In this document: positions 39,935 through 51,100 of the stretch, one piece after another
How positions within the stretch are numbered: the first letter of the stretch is position 1
Layout: every line of letters begins with the position of its first letter
Origin: DASQZK01 sp963764345
GTDB lineage: Bacteria; Bacteroidota; Bacteroidia; Bacteroidales; GCA-2748055
Direction of reading: 5' to 3'
Length of the DNA stretch: 64,000 nucleotides
Assembly (NCBI GenBank): GCA_963764345.1
Contig: CAVXSF010000033.1
Span: 9,868-73,867 of the forward strand
The notes under the pieces: generated by a model
Told to the model about the DNA's origin: nothing
The model's input: only the letters and a program-made list of their open reading frames with translations
Databases searched by the model: none
Translations under genes and position numbers: made by a program

Positions 39935-40383
39935 AGAAAGTTAGAAAGTTTGAGATAAGCCAGATACGACTAAACAAGCTTAGACAAGATAGAAAGTTAG
40001 AGATTCGTGATAACCGTCGAACTGTTCAATTAAGTGGTGTAACACTAGAAGTACGACTAACAACTCAACAACTAAACAACTCAACAACTAAACAACTAAA
40101 CTCAATCTAGTGCTAATCTGTGGTGAATCTTTTCCCCTAGGGAGTTAGAAAGTCCGTTCTGGCGTCCTTCTTCACCCATAGCTTCTTCTGTCCAAAATGA
40201 TTTTCAGGAAGAATATTTTCAAACATTTTATTGAGCGGGCTGTTAACAGGATGCCGGAAAACGATAGTCCGGCGTGGAGGATTTGTCTGAATGTTTTTTC
40301 GTTCACATGTTGCCGGAAGGACGATATATCAACATCCGGCAGCACCTCCAAAAATAAAAAAGTGGATTTAAAACCAGTGCGCC
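39935..40383. repeat. Repeat-rich intergenic region
   Basis: Contains short GTTAGAAA repeats, CAACTAAA/CAACTCAA repeats at 40056-40104 and a TAATCTGTGGTGAA motif near 40114. These recur, partly inverted, in the region after 57976. No gene is supported here. Confidence 0.7.
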
Positions 40384-41369
40384 ATGAACAATACACAGAA
40401 ACATATAAATTATGTCTACAACGATTCAAACTTGCTGGATGCTTATTCAGACACGATAACCGGAGTGGTCAGTGACGTTGCAGATGCTGTCGTGCATGTT
40501 GAAGTAGATAAAAAGATTAAGGATCCGCGAACAAATCAGGTCGGGATACAGACCGGTGCCGCTTCCGGGTTTTCCATTTCCACCGACGGGTATATCATTA
40601 CCAACCATCATGTGATTGAAGATGCTGAAAACATCAGGGTCATCCTTAATGACGGACGAAAGGTTGATGCCGATATCAGAGGCAGTGATCCTTCGACGGA
40701 TATCGCTGTGATTAAAATATACGAGACGCTTCATACCCTCTCTCTTGCTGATTCTTCGAAGCTGAAACCCGGGCAGATTGCCATCGCTATCGGTAACCCA
40801 CTTGGATTGCAGCATACAGTAACCACCGGTGTGGTAAGCGCCCTGGGAAGATCTCTTCGCGCAACCAACGGCAGGCTTATCGACGATGTGATCCAGACCG
40901 ATGCTGCCCTGAATCCGGGCAACAGCGGCGGTCCCTTGCTGGATTCCCATGGAAACGTAATCGGGGTGAATACAGCCATCATTAATATGGCCCAGGGCAT
41001 CTGTTTTGCCGTATCTTCCAACCTTGCAGGAAATGTGGCAGGACTGCTTATCCTGGAGGGGAAAATTGTCCGGTCGCAACTTGGGATAGCCGGGCAGACG
41101 GTGCATCTTACTCCAAGAATGGTAGCCGTGAACAAGCTGGAAAAGCCTTCCGGAGTCTATGTGTATGAGATATTAAAAGAAAGTCTTGCCGAAAATAAAA
41201 ACCTCATACCGGTGATATCATTGTCAGGTTCGAAGATTCGCCAATCGGCAGCATCGATGACCTTCACCGTTTACTTACCCGTGAGAAAATAGGCATTTCC
41301 GCAAACATAGGTGTTTTACGGCAAGGCAGATTGGAAAGTGTGACAGTGGTTCCGTCGGAGGTGGTTTGA
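40384..41369 (+). pseudogene. HtrA-like trypsin-type serine protease with PDZ domain, frameshifted
   Basis: The trypsin-like domain is complete with a likely catalytic triad His76 (ITNHHVIED), Asp106 (PSTDIAVIK) and Ser181 (NPGNSGGPLL). The PDZ domain starts at about KPSGVYVYEILKE and breaks at 41210: the frame as given ends at 41292 with unrelated residues, while the next frame reads GDIIVRFEDSPIGSIDDL and on to SVTVVPSEVV with a stop at 41367-41369. One missing base at about 41210 explains this. No signal peptide is visible, unusual for HtrA/DegP relatives; it may be cytoplasmic or the start may be misplaced. Confidence 0.8.
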
Positions 41370-41628
41370 TCCTTAATCCATGGTAAGTCAGCCGCTATGC
41401 CACGTGTTCCGGAATATTCGATTTAATACTGATTATCTGTAATCACTTACCCTATGCCCCGGTTCTTTCCCTCCCCACATTCGGGTAGGACAATGAATCA
41501 GCCAACAATACTTCTGCTCCGGTGTTTTGATGATGAAGCAGAATGCAGGCATATTGGCTCAGATACTGATTAGATTTATATGTCTTTCTTACTGTAAAGT
41601 TTTTAGGATTTGAATTTAGGTTTCGCGT

Positions 41629-42588
41629 ATGGAATACAAAGATTACTATAAAACTCTTGGCGTTGCAAAAAATGCCAGTCAGGATGAGATAAAGAAGGCT
41701 TACCGCAAGCTTGCGGTAAAATTTCACCCTGATAAAAACCAGGGAAACAAGCAGGCGGAAGACCGCTTCAAGGAGGTCGGAGAAGCTTATGAAGTACTGA
41801 AAGATCCGGAGAAGAGGAAGAAGTACGACCAGCTTGGGGCAAACTGGAAACAATATGAGCAGGCCGGAGCAAATGCCGGCGGCGGTTTTGGAGGGTCACC
41901 GTTTACAGGCCGGGGCCGTAGTGGCGGAGGACAGACTTTTTATTATGAAGGAGACATGGGGGATATGTTCGGAGGCACGGAGGGCGGGTTCTCTGACTTT
42001 TTCAATGCCTTTTTTGGAAATATGGGCGGCGGGCGCCGTTCAGATCCTTTCAGAAGCCGGAGCCAGAGCATAAAAGGCCAGGACCTGCGGGCTGACATGG
42101 TTATCCCGCTCGAAGAGGCTTATCATGGCACTTCGCGTATTCTGAATGTGAATGGTCAGAAATTGCGCATAACGACAAAACCGGGTGCCTACGACGGCCA
42201 GGAGTTAAGAATCAAGGGGAAGGGTGCTCCGGGTATGAACGGTGGTCCAAACGGTGATATTTATATTCGCATACATGTTACCCCTCATCCGGTATTCAGG
42301 CGCGACGGCAACGACCTGGTTATGGAAAAGGACATCGACCTGTACACCGCGGTGCTTGGAGGAAAAGTTGAGATCACTACCCTTTCGGGAAAGGTCAGTG
42401 TGCCTGTGGCAAAAGGGTCACAAAACGGGACCAGACTCAGGCTGAAAGAAAAAGGAATGCCGGTATATGATCAGCCGCAGAAATCCGGAGATCTCTATAT
42501 CAGGCTGAACATCATTATTCCCTCTAAACTGAGCAAAGAAGAAACGGAACTCTTTCAAAAACTCGGGAATTTAAACAAACGGGCATAG
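41629..42588 (+). CDS. cbpA: CbpA-type DnaJ co-chaperone
   Basis: The 319-residue protein starts with a J domain (MEYKDYYKTLGVAKNASQDE) carrying the HPD tripeptide in FHPDKNQG, which stimulates DnaK ATPase. A Gly/Phe-rich linker follows (about residues 80-140). No cysteine zinc-finger repeats are present, and two beta-domains come next (GQDLRADMVIPLEEAYHG, LYTAVLGGKVEITTLSGKV), the architecture of CbpA. It is cytoplasmic. The small gene downstream starts 22 bp after it and is probably cotranscribed. Confidence 0.9.
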   Translation: MEYKDYYKTLGVAKNASQDEIKKAYRKLAVKFHPDKNQGNKQAEDRFKEVGEAYEVLKDPEKRKKYDQLGANWKQYEQAGANAGGGFGGSPFTGRGRSGGGQTFYYEGDMGDMFGGTEGGFSDFFNAFFGNMGGGRRSDPFRSRSQSIKGQDLRADMVIPLEEAYHGTSRILNVNGQKLRITTKPGAYDGQELRIKGKGAPGMNGGPNGDIYIRIHVTPHPVFRRDGNDLVMEKDIDLYTAVLGGKVEITTLSGKVSVPVAKGSQNGTRLRLKEKGMPVYDQPQKSGDLYIRLNIIIPSKLSKEETELFQKLGNLNKRA

Positions 42589-42609
42589 AACATTAAAAAT
42601 GATCAGGAT

Positions 42610-42969
42610 ATGGTGTCAATTATTCAATATTTTCAGTCCGGACAGCAGAACCCATTCCTGAAGGATTTCACAGACCGGATGGAGGAACTTCGTTACCGGT
42701 ATTATGCCAGTGAACTCCTTGTCCAGCTGTTACATTCACCCGATTTCGACCTGAACGAGGCTGTCAGGAAGGCCATGGCTCTCTGTAAGCTTTCGGGTAT
42801 TCGGGTTCAGGATCACTTTACGGCTGTTTACCGTTCAGAATTCGGCGGACTGGCCAGGGACTGGAAGCTTTCGGAGCTGGCATGCGGCTTTGTGATCATC
42901 AGTTTAAATGCCGGAAATGATGAAGCCCGTGACATCCAGGAAGCGTTCATCCATTATCTCGGACTGTAG
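42610..42969 (+). CDS. Unrecognised 119-residue protein, cotranscribed with CbpA
   Basis: The gene lies 22 bp after cbpA on the same strand. In other bacteria the CbpM modulator sits here, but this sequence lacks the MerR-like pattern I expect from CbpM. The second half (DWKLSELACGFVIISLNAG) weakly recalls BRO/DinD-type domains. The protein is mostly helical with no signal or membrane segment. Its end overlaps the end of the convergent thioredoxin gene by 16 bp. Function unknown. Confidence 0.6.
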   Translation: MVSIIQYFQSGQQNPFLKDFTDRMEELRYRYYASELLVQLLHSPDFDLNEAVRKAMALCKLSGIRVQDHFTAVYRSEFGGLARDWKLSELACGFVIISLNAGNDEARDIQEAFIHYLGL

Positions 42970-43259
42970 GATGAAAGGATGCTGACAAGCTCTTCCCTGG
43001 AGGTAAGCCCCGACTTCCTCCATGAAATCCCACCGTTCTTAAAGAGGATAAGGGTTGGTATACTCCGGATCTGGTAACGCCCGGATATGCCGGGATTTTT
43101 ATCCACATCAATTTTGATGACCTTTACCTTGTCACCAAGTTCTCCGGCCACCTGTTCGACGATCGGAGACTGAACCCTGCAGGGCTGACACCATTCAGCC
43201 CAAAAATCCACTAAAACCGGGATGTCTGAATCAATAATCGTGTTAAAATTCCCTTTCAT
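42954..43259 (-). CDS. Thioredoxin
   Basis: The 101-residue protein has the thioredoxin fold with WAEWCQPCRVQSP, where CQPC replaces the classic CGPC, so its redox potential may differ. The cis-proline motif is IRSIPTLILF. No signal peptide, so a cytoplasmic disulfide reductase or regulator. It ends convergent with the gene at 42610. Confidence 0.9.
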   Translation of the reverse strand: MKGNFNTIIDSDIPVLVDFWAEWCQPCRVQSPIVEQVAGELGDKVKVIKIDVDKNPGISGRYQIRSIPTLILFKNGGISWRKSGLTSREELVSILSSYSPR

Positions 43260-43325
43260 ACAGGTTATTATTAAAAATTTCTATTGTGGAAGGATTAACG
43301 GGCCGGACAATCCGGCAACCTGGAT

Positions 43326-44261
43326 TTAGAATGGTGCACCTGATTCCTGTTTCATTTCACGGTGAATGATTTTTTCCGCCATCAAGGGAGCATGGCGGTA
43401 CAGCCAGGTGATAAGCCTTCCTTCCGTAGTCAGCGTGATATCCTTCTTTTTATGTATGATACCTTCCACTACTTCTTCGGCCACCCGTTCCGCTGTCATT
43501 AGACTGTCTTCCTCCCTGGGTGTGCTTACCTGTGGAAATCCCCGGCCATCAAGGGCTCTGTGTCTTATGTCGGAATTTGTAAATCCCGGATGCACCAGCA
43601 TAACATGAAGTCCTTTACCTATGTTTTCTATCCGCAAAGTCTCAAGAAACCCGTCAAGAGCATGCTTGGAGGCCACATAGCCTGTACGGCCGGGCAAAGG
43701 TGTAATACCGCAAATGGAAGAGATACCCACTATGCTTCCCCTGGACTCGAGCAGGTATGGAAATGCAAATCTTGTGCAGTATACCGAACCCCAGAAGTTC
43801 GTATCCATAAGCTTTTTCAATACAGAGATACGGACATCGCTGAAATTTGCCCTCATTGAGATTCCTGCGTTATTTACCAGGATATCCATCTGGCCATATG
43901 CCTGTATCGTTTTATTTATAAGGACTTTGCATTGCAATTCATCGGATACATCCGTGGGTACCGACAGTGCCGTTCCTCCCCTTTTCACAATGTCACCGGC
44001 AAGATCATCCAATATACTCCCGTTACGTGAAGCCAGGACAACTTTTGCCCCTCTTGCAGCCAGTTCGAGGGCGATAGCACGTCCGATTCCCGATGAAGCA
44101 CCGGTGACGACAGCCACCTTGTTCTTTACCGTCTCTTCCTCATTTCCATAGAAGGACTGAAAATACGATTTTCCAAGATTACGGGTATTTTCAAAGATCA
44201 ACCCCATCGATGGGAATTCCCATTCACGGTTGGAAATGAGAGGATGAAAATAGTTCTTCAT
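43326..44261 (-). CDS. Short-chain dehydrogenase/reductase
   Basis: The 311-residue protein has the Rossmann motif TGASSGIGRAIALEL, the NNAGI motif, and the catalytic Ser and YxxxK set in GISSICGITPLPGRTGYVASKHAL. It should oxidise or reduce a hydroxyl/keto group using NAD(P)H; substrate unknown. An N-terminal extension of about 45 residues precedes the fold, so the true start could be internal. The C-terminal end (LITWLYRHAPLMAEKII) is hydrophobic, as in membrane-associated SDRs. Confidence 0.88.
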   Translation of the reverse strand: MKNYFHPLISNREWEFPSMGLIFENTRNLGKSYFQSFYGNEEETVKNKVAVVTGASSGIGRAIALELAARGAKVVLASRNGSILDDLAGDIVKRGGTALSVPTDVSDELQCKVLINKTIQAYGQMDILVNNAGISMRANFSDVRISVLKKLMDTNFWGSVYCTRFAFPYLLESRGSIVGISSICGITPLPGRTGYVASKHALDGFLETLRIENIGKGLHVMLVHPGFTNSDIRHRALDGRGFPQVSTPREEDSLMTAERVAEEVVEGIIHKKKDITLTTEGRLITWLYRHAPLMAEKIIHREMKQESGAPF

Positions 44262-44559
44262 AGTCGCGCCAACTTTGGTTCGTTATATATCCGGACTGGT
44301 TATAACCGTCCTTTAGAATACAAACAATCCGGGAAAAAGTTGTTTTTTCATTCATGCTATCCTTCCCTGATTCACCTAATTTAATGATAGCTGAATGATC
44401 CTTTTGTGAAGGTCTCTTTTCTCATGGAAACCAAAATCCATATTCATCTTTGATCCGGGATGAACATTTTGCATCATTCTCCGGTTTGACAAGTACGTCC
44501 GGGTTGTTTTCAGCATAAGCGCATATCAGGATCCGGCAGTATATTCATCTGATTAAGAA

Positions 44560-45150
44560 ATGAACTTAGATTTTACGCTTTCGTTGCAGGACGATCTCGT
44601 CCTGCTAAGACCTTTGGAAAAAGAAGATTTTCAGGAATTCAAGGGGCTTACCCGTGACCGGTCAATGTGGACCTGGTTCACCCACGATTTGTCGGATGAG
44701 AAAGTACTTTTGGAATGGGTATCTTCCTCTATTTCTGAAATGACCAACAAGACAAGGCTCGCCTTCACTGTCGTTGAAAAGGCCTCCGGAAAAATTGCAG
44801 GTTGCACCAGTTTTGGAAATATCTCTTATCGGGACAAGCGACTTGAGATTGGCTGGACATGGCTCGGAACAGACTTTCAGGGCAGGGGGCTTAACCAGTC
44901 CATGAAATTCCTGATGCTGGAATATAGTTTTGAAGATATGCTTTTTGAAAGGGTGGAAAGCAAAACGGATGTTCTGAATGTTCCGGCCCGTAAAGCGCTT
45001 GCCCGTTCAGGTATGTCTGAAGAGGGTATACTGAGGAGCCATACGCTGATGACTAACAACCGCCGGAGAGATACCATATATTACAGTATGCTGAAAAAGG
45101 AATGGCCTGAGATGAAAATCCGGTATCTGAAGAGTAAAGGCTCAAAATGA
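44560..45150 (+). CDS. GNAT-family N-acetyltransferase (RimJ/RimL-like)
   Basis: The 196-residue protein starts with LRPLEKEDFQEFKGLTRD, the RimJ/RimL-type opening, and has the acetyl-CoA motif region TWLGTDFQGRGLNQSMKF followed by LFERVESKTDVLNVPARKAL. It should transfer acetyl from acetyl-CoA to an amino group of a protein N-terminus or small molecule. Cytoplasmic. It stands alone between the SDR and the efflux operon. Confidence 0.87.
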   Translation: MNLDFTLSLQDDLVLLRPLEKEDFQEFKGLTRDRSMWTWFTHDLSDEKVLLEWVSSSISEMTNKTRLAFTVVEKASGKIAGCTSFGNISYRDKRLEIGWTWLGTDFQGRGLNQSMKFLMLEYSFEDMLFERVESKTDVLNVPARKALARSGMSEEGILRSHTLMTNNRRRDTIYYSMLKKEWPEMKIRYLKSKGSK

Positions 45151-45544
45151 AATGGTTATGATCTCTCATTCTTTTGCTCCCTTACGGAAGAAGGTCCTGG
45201 AGGGCACAGAGGTGAACTCTTAATACCTAAAGGTCCATCACCGGGTAAAACATAACTAATGAGCATTTTTACTATATTCTCTGTTCTCCCGGAAAAGGTT
45301 AAAACGGGCATCCACAGCAAATGGCCTGTGTCTCCGGTAAAGATTTCAGGGAGGGAAAAAAGATTCATGAACCTCCACCTGGCACTTTCAATATCAGGAT
45401 TGAAAATCTGATAATTAAGATTGTACTTCCATTTATAAGAATTTCTCAAATTATTAAACCAATCGCCATGATGCGTGTTTTACTTCATTATTATTATTTT
45501 CATCAGTACATTATGTTCCTTAGAAACCAAGTTTTTTGAACGAC
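45151..45544. other. Intergenic region before the efflux operon
   Basis: AT-rich, 394 bp, with no gene I can support; a 97-codon minus-strand frame at 45156-45449 has no start context or recognisable motif. It probably holds the promoter of the efflux operon. Confidence 0.5.
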
Positions 45545-46963
45545 ATGAAAATTAACCATGCATTCTTAACGTGTAGTAAGTTTTCAATGGAAACTGCGGA
45601 AAAATCATCCGCTATTTTTTTGCTGCAGTTTTCCGTTTTCCTGATCCTGTCGTCGTTATCCCTTTCCCTCTATTCCCAGCCAGTGGGGAGCAGCCTTACT
45701 GACAGTGTCAGTCTCGATCAGTGCCTGACATGGGCAATGCAACATTCCCCGGTAGTGAAACAGCTGGAACTGGATGAGCGCATTTCACAACAGGACATTC
45801 GTATTGCCTATTCCGACTGGCTGCCCCAAATCACATCCAGTGCCAATTATCAGTACTACCTTAAGCAGCCTGTGATTTTTCTGCCGAACTTTTCAGATCC
45901 GACGGGACCGAAAACGGAAATCTCGACGGGCGTAAAGAACAATTCGACGGTTACTTTTGCAGCCAACCAGATCCTGTTTAATCCTGACGTGTACCTGGCT
46001 GCAAGGACATCGGGCTATTACCGGCAGCAGTCCAAACAAAATACCAGGGACGCGCTGATCAGCCTGGTCGCCGATATCAGCAAGGCCTATTACGGGGTTA
46101 TCGGGGCCGTTCAGCAGGTCAATATTATTAAGGAAGATATCCAGCGCATCAATAAAAGTCTGCGGGATGCCTATGCTAAATATGAGACCGGTGTAAGTGA
46201 CGACATTGATTACAAGCGGGCGACCATTTCTCTGAATAACGCCAAAACACAGCTGATCACGGCCGGTGAAAATATGGAAGCCGGACTTCTGAACCTGAAA
46301 AAACTGATTGAATATCCGGATGATAAACCCCTCATTCTTAAAAGTGATTTTTCCAGTATGGAGAAGGAGATCAGGATAGACAAAAAACCCGAACTGGACT
46401 ATTCAAACCGCATTGAATATCAGCTTCTGAAAACCAATATCGAGCTTCAGAAATCCATGGTTGATTATTACCGTCTCGACTTTCTGCCCACCCTCTCCGG
46501 ATTTGCTACATACAACATTGCCTATCAAAATGATAATTTCTCAGGCCTGTACAGCAGGTCGTTTCCAAATTCGGTGGTTGGACTTACACTCGGCTTCCCT
46601 ATTTTTCAGGGAACAAAAAGAATCGCCAACCTGAAAAAGGCAAATCTGACTTACGACAGGATGACCCTCGACACCCTTAACCTGAGGAATCAGATGAGTG
46701 TTGAATTCACACGTGCCATGGCTTCCTATAAAAGTTACCTGACAGCCTACCTCGCAACCATTAAAAATGAAGAGATTGCCGGTGAAGTATACAATACTGT
46801 AAAATCCCAGTATGACCAGGGCATCAAGTCATTCCTGGAGGTGATCGTTTCGGAAACAGACTTGCGGACGGCACAGATCAACCACATCAACACCCTTGTT
46901 TTGCTTTTATCAGCCAAAGTAGACCTGGAACGCTCCATGGGCAAAATTTCCGTAAATTATTAA
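45545..46963 (+). CDS. TolC-family outer-membrane efflux protein
   Basis: ATG at 45545 is used; the frame opens with a TTG three codons earlier, and M18 is another option. A hydrophobic signal (LLQFSVFLILSSLSLSLYS) precedes two repeats of the TolC helical/barrel fold (SLDQCLTWAMQHSPVVKQL, SYDQGIKSFLEV-type motifs near the end). About 472 residues. It should form the outer-membrane duct for the adaptor and RND pump encoded directly downstream, 11 bp away. Confidence 0.88.
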   Translation: MKINHAFLTCSKFSMETAEKSSAIFLLQFSVFLILSSLSLSLYSQPVGSSLTDSVSLDQCLTWAMQHSPVVKQLELDERISQQDIRIAYSDWLPQITSSANYQYYLKQPVIFLPNFSDPTGPKTEISTGVKNNSTVTFAANQILFNPDVYLAARTSGYYRQQSKQNTRDALISLVADISKAYYGVIGAVQQVNIIKEDIQRINKSLRDAYAKYETGVSDDIDYKRATISLNNAKTQLITAGENMEAGLLNLKKLIEYPDDKPLILKSDFSSMEKEIRIDKKPELDYSNRIEYQLLKTNIELQKSMVDYYRLDFLPTLSGFATYNIAYQNDNFSGLYSRSFPNSVVGLTLGFPIFQGTKRIANLKKANLTYDRMTLDTLNLRNQMSVEFTRAMASYKSYLTAYLATIKNEEIAGEVYNTVKSQYDQGIKSFLEVIVSETDLRTAQINHINTLVLLLSAKVDLERSMGKISVNY

Positions 46964-46974
46964 CTCCATTCATC

Positions 46975-48135
46975 ATGACAATATCTCCTGTAAAACCTTC
47001 AGTTACGCTTATCATATCCTTAGCCTTCCTTTCCCTGGCTTCATGCACTAAGAAGGGAAAGCCGGGAGGGTATCAGGGTCAGGGACAAAATCCGGTCTCG
47101 GTTACCCCGTACATTGTAAATGAACAGAGCGTTGCCTATTACGATGTATACCCCGCTACGGTCACCGCATTGCAACAGGTAGAACTCCGCAGTGAGGTGA
47201 GCGGTTTCATAACCGGCATCTATTTTAAAGAGGGGTCGTATGTCGAGAGTGGCAGCAGACTCTATGAGATCGACCGGAGCAAGTACCAGGCGGTTTATGA
47301 ACAGGCCAGTGCAGGTGTGGCCATTGCCAATGCCAATCTTCAGAAAGCACAGCGTGACCTTGACAGGTATACCAGTCTGAACCAGCAGAATGCCATTGCA
47401 AAACAGACCTTTGATGATGCCCGGACGACCCTGGATAATGCAAAGACGCAGGTCAAAGCTGCCAAAGCCGAACTGGACAATGCACAAACCGACCTTGGTC
47501 ATTCCATAATAACAGCCCCTTTCAGCGGCACCATCGGCTTTTCACAGGTAAAGAAGGGAACCTATGTTGTAGCCGGGCAAACACTGATGAATACCATTTC
47601 TTCCAATAATCCCACCGGCGTTGATTTCGCCATCGACTCAAAGGAATTGCCTTATTACAGGGATATTGAACGTCAGGGAAAAGGCCAGGTCGACAGCACC
47701 TTTCTCCTGATGCTGCCCGACGGAAGCCGCTATGCATCTCCTGGCAGACTTAGTGTGATAGCCCGGGCAGCTGATCCTCAGACAGGAACGATCATGGTCA
47801 GGGTCATCTTCCCCAATGAAGACGGAAAACTGAAAACCGGCATGAATATCAGGGCCAGGGTTTTGAACAAAGAATCCGGCAGACAGGTTGTCATCCCCTT
47901 CAAGGCTGTAACTGAGCAGATGAGTGAGTACTTTGTATTTCAGGTTCACGGCAATAAGGTGAAGCAGACCCGTATTGAATCCGGGCTGAACCTGGGAGAA
48001 TATATTGTGGTGCTATCAGGGGTACAACCCGGTGATACCATTGTTGCTGAAGGTATTCGGAATATCCGGAACGGATCTTCCGTTAAGCTCACGAAGCCGG
48101 GCGAAAAAGCCGGAAAAGAAAGGGTAACCGATTAA
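46975..48135 (+). CDS. RND efflux periplasmic adaptor (MFP)
   Basis: The 386-residue protein has a lipobox (SLASC), so it is anchored to the inner membrane. The barrel-sandwich half-motifs (VELRSEVSGFITGIYFKEGS and the partner TAPFSGTIGFSQVKKGTYV) flank a helical hairpin (residues about 98-165). It joins the RND pump to the TolC protein. It is 11 bp after tolC and 12 bp before the pump, so one operon. Confidence 0.93.
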   Translation: MTISPVKPSVTLIISLAFLSLASCTKKGKPGGYQGQGQNPVSVTPYIVNEQSVAYYDVYPATVTALQQVELRSEVSGFITGIYFKEGSYVESGSRLYEIDRSKYQAVYEQASAGVAIANANLQKAQRDLDRYTSLNQQNAIAKQTFDDARTTLDNAKTQVKAAKAELDNAQTDLGHSIITAPFSGTIGFSQVKKGTYVVAGQTLMNTISSNNPTGVDFAIDSKELPYYRDIERQGKGQVDSTFLLMLPDGSRYASPGRLSVIARAADPQTGTIMVRVIFPNEDGKLKTGMNIRARVLNKESGRQVVIPFKAVTEQMSEYFVFQVHGNKVKQTRIESGLNLGEYIVVLSGVQPGDTIVAEGIRNIRNGSSVKLTKPGEKAGKERVTD

Positions 48136-48147
48136 TCCTAACCCATT

Positions 48148-51100
48148 ATGATTGCAAACACGTTCATCAAGCGTCCCAATACAGCCATCGTCATTTCCCT
48201 GATACTGATTATCCTGGGTGTGATCTCCATTGTTACCCTGCCTGTCAGCCAGTATCCCGACATCACCCCTCCCGTCGTCCAGGTTTCTGCCCGGTACACC
48301 GGGGCCGATGCGCAGACAGTGGAGCAGACGGTAGCCACCCCGATTGAATCTTCGGTAAACGGGGTCCCGGGAATGTCTTACATGGAATCGACCAGCACCA
48401 ACAGCGGGAGTATGGGGATGAATGTTACCTTTGACATCGGCACCGACATTGATATTGCCGCGCTTGACGTGCAGAACCGGGTAAACACAGCAATGCCGCA
48501 GGTTGCCTGACGAGGTAAAGAATCTTGGCGTAACGGTAAGGAAAAGGACACCGAGCATCATGATGGTGATTGCCATCTACTCTCCGAACCATACCCACGG
48601 GATCAAGTTCATCGACAATTACACCAATATTTTCATACGTGATGCCCTGTTACGGGTTAAAGGCGTGGGTGATATCTTTACCCATGCTGAAGATTTCAGC
48701 ATGCGGATCTGGCTAAATCCCGATAAGCTTGCTTCCCTTAATATGACCGCCTCCGATGTAATCCAGGCTGTACGCGAACAGAATGTCCAGGTCGCCGCAG
48801 GCATTGTGGGTGCTCCTCCCCAGCCTGAGACACAGGCCTTTGAATATACGGCTTTTGTTGATGGCAGGCTTGCATCGATAAAAGAGTTTCAGAATATAGT
48901 GGTCAAGACAAAACCCCAGGACGGATCACTGGTCCATCTCAGCGATGTAGCCAGGGTTGAACTGGGAAAATTCAATTATTCAGGCGGTTCCTATGTCGAC
49001 GGAAAAAAAGGGTCTTTTCTTTTGATATTCCAGTCACCCGGAAGTAATGCCATGGAAACGGCAGATGGAATCTATGCCCAGATGAAAAAACTGAAACAGT
49101 CCTTCCCCGTTGATCTCGATTACATCATTCCGTTTGAAACGGTATCGGTCGTAAAAGTTTCCATCAACGAAGTGGTCAGGACACTTGTTATTGCCCTGCT
49201 GCTGGTAGCCATCGTGGTCTTTCTTTTTCTGCAGAGCTGGCGTGCCACACTCATCCCCATCCTTGCCATACCCGTGTCCATCGTGGGCACTTTTTCCTTT
49301 TTTGGCCCGCTGGGCTTCACCATCAACACGCTGACCTTATTCGGACTGGTCCTTGCAATCGGTATCGTTGTGGACGACGCTATCATCGTGGTTGAAGCCG
49401 TTCAGCATTATATCGACGACAAACACCTGAAGCCCAGAGAGGCCGCATATAAAGCCATGGAGGATATTTCCGGCCCTGTAGTAGCCATTGCTTTGATCCT
49501 CGCTGCCGTTTTCGTTCCTGTGGGCTTCATCCCGGGAATCGTCGGTAAGCTGTACCAGCAGTTCGCCATCACCATTGCCATCTCCGTTCTTATCTCTGCC
49601 TTCGTTGCCCTCACCCTCACCCCTGCCCTCTGTTCCCTGATGCTTGTGCCCAAAAAAACAGAACGACCAGAAGGACCGGCAAACCTGTTCTTCAACTGGT
49701 TTAACCGAATGTTTGACAAGGGACTGAATACCTATTCCACCAGTGTAAAAAAGGCTATCCGGGGAGCCCGGTATATTGTCATTCTGCTGGTTCTGGTGTT
49801 TGTAGCCACCATTCTTCTGTTCAAAAATAAACCAACGGGCTTTATCCCTACCGAAGACAACGGAAGGCTTTTTATTACCTTTGAACTGCCTGAAGCCGCA
49901 TCAACATCACGAACCGTTGAAGTATTGCACCAGGTCATGGATTCATTGCAGGTTACTCCGGGCATCGGCCATTTTGCCGGCATTGCAGGATTAAACGTAG
50001 TGTCCTTTACGACCAAGTCCAATAGCGGAACGATCTTCACTCAGCTCAAACCGTGGGATGAACGTACCTCCAAAGCCGAACAGTTACAGGGCATTATCAG
50101 TGATCTGAACAGAAGATTTTCCGGCATTCAGGGTGCACATATCCTGGTCATCACCCCGCCTTCCATTCCCGGTCTTGGCAGTACGGGTGGATTCAGCTTC
50201 GTACTGCAGCAACAGGAAAGTACCGATGATATCCAAGGCTTTCAGCGGGTGGTCATGCAGTTTATGATGGCCGCCAATAAGCAGCCGGAAATCGGAAGTG
50301 CTTTCACCTTTTTTACAGCCGGCACCCCCGGATACAAAATTTCGGTCGACCGTGAGAAATGTAAAAAAGCAGGTGTGAGCCTTACCGATGTATTCAGCAC
50401 ACTTCAGACCTTCCTGGGAAGTTACTATATCAATGATTTTACCCTTTACGGGCGTAATTTCAGGGTAGTGGCCCAGGCTGACACTTCTTTCCGTGATGCT
50501 GTTACAGCCCTGGGTAAGTATTATGTCAGGAACAACCAGGGCAATATGATGCCTCTAAGCACCCTGATAAATTACAAAGTGATTGAAAGCGCACCGAATA
50601 TCTCCCATTTCAACCTGTACCGGTCTGCCAATTTTAATGGCGATGCTGCTCCCGGATACAGCAGCGGACAGGCCATAGAGGCCCTGCGCAAAACGGCCGC
50701 CGAGGTTTTGCCTGCCGGGTACGGTTATGATTTTTCCGGTCTAAGCAGGGAAGAGATCGAGGCGGGAAAGAAATCGGTGCTGATCTTTTCCATCTCCATC
50801 CTGTTTGTTTTTCTTTTCCTCACCGCCCTGTATGAGAGCTGGTCTGTACCCTTTTCCGTTCTCCTTGCCGTGCCGCTTGGGGCTTTTGGAGCTATACTTG
50901 CGCTGACCTTTGTACCCAGGCTATCGGATAATGTGTACGCCCAGGTAGGCCTGATTACCCTGATCGGACTGGCTGCAAAAAATGCCATATTGATCGTAGA
51001 GTTCGCCAAGCAAAGGGTCGATCACGGAATGGATATTAACAAAGCCACACTTGAGGCCATACGGCTAAGGCTTCGCCCCATCCTGATGACCTCACTGGCA

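Noticed and set aside
39835..40128. Considered as a CRISPR array
   Set aside because: Units are 8 bp, contiguous, with no spacers, and no cas genes are nearby.
45156..45449. Minus-strand 97-codon frame before the efflux operon
   Set aside because: No start context, no domain, low-complexity composition.
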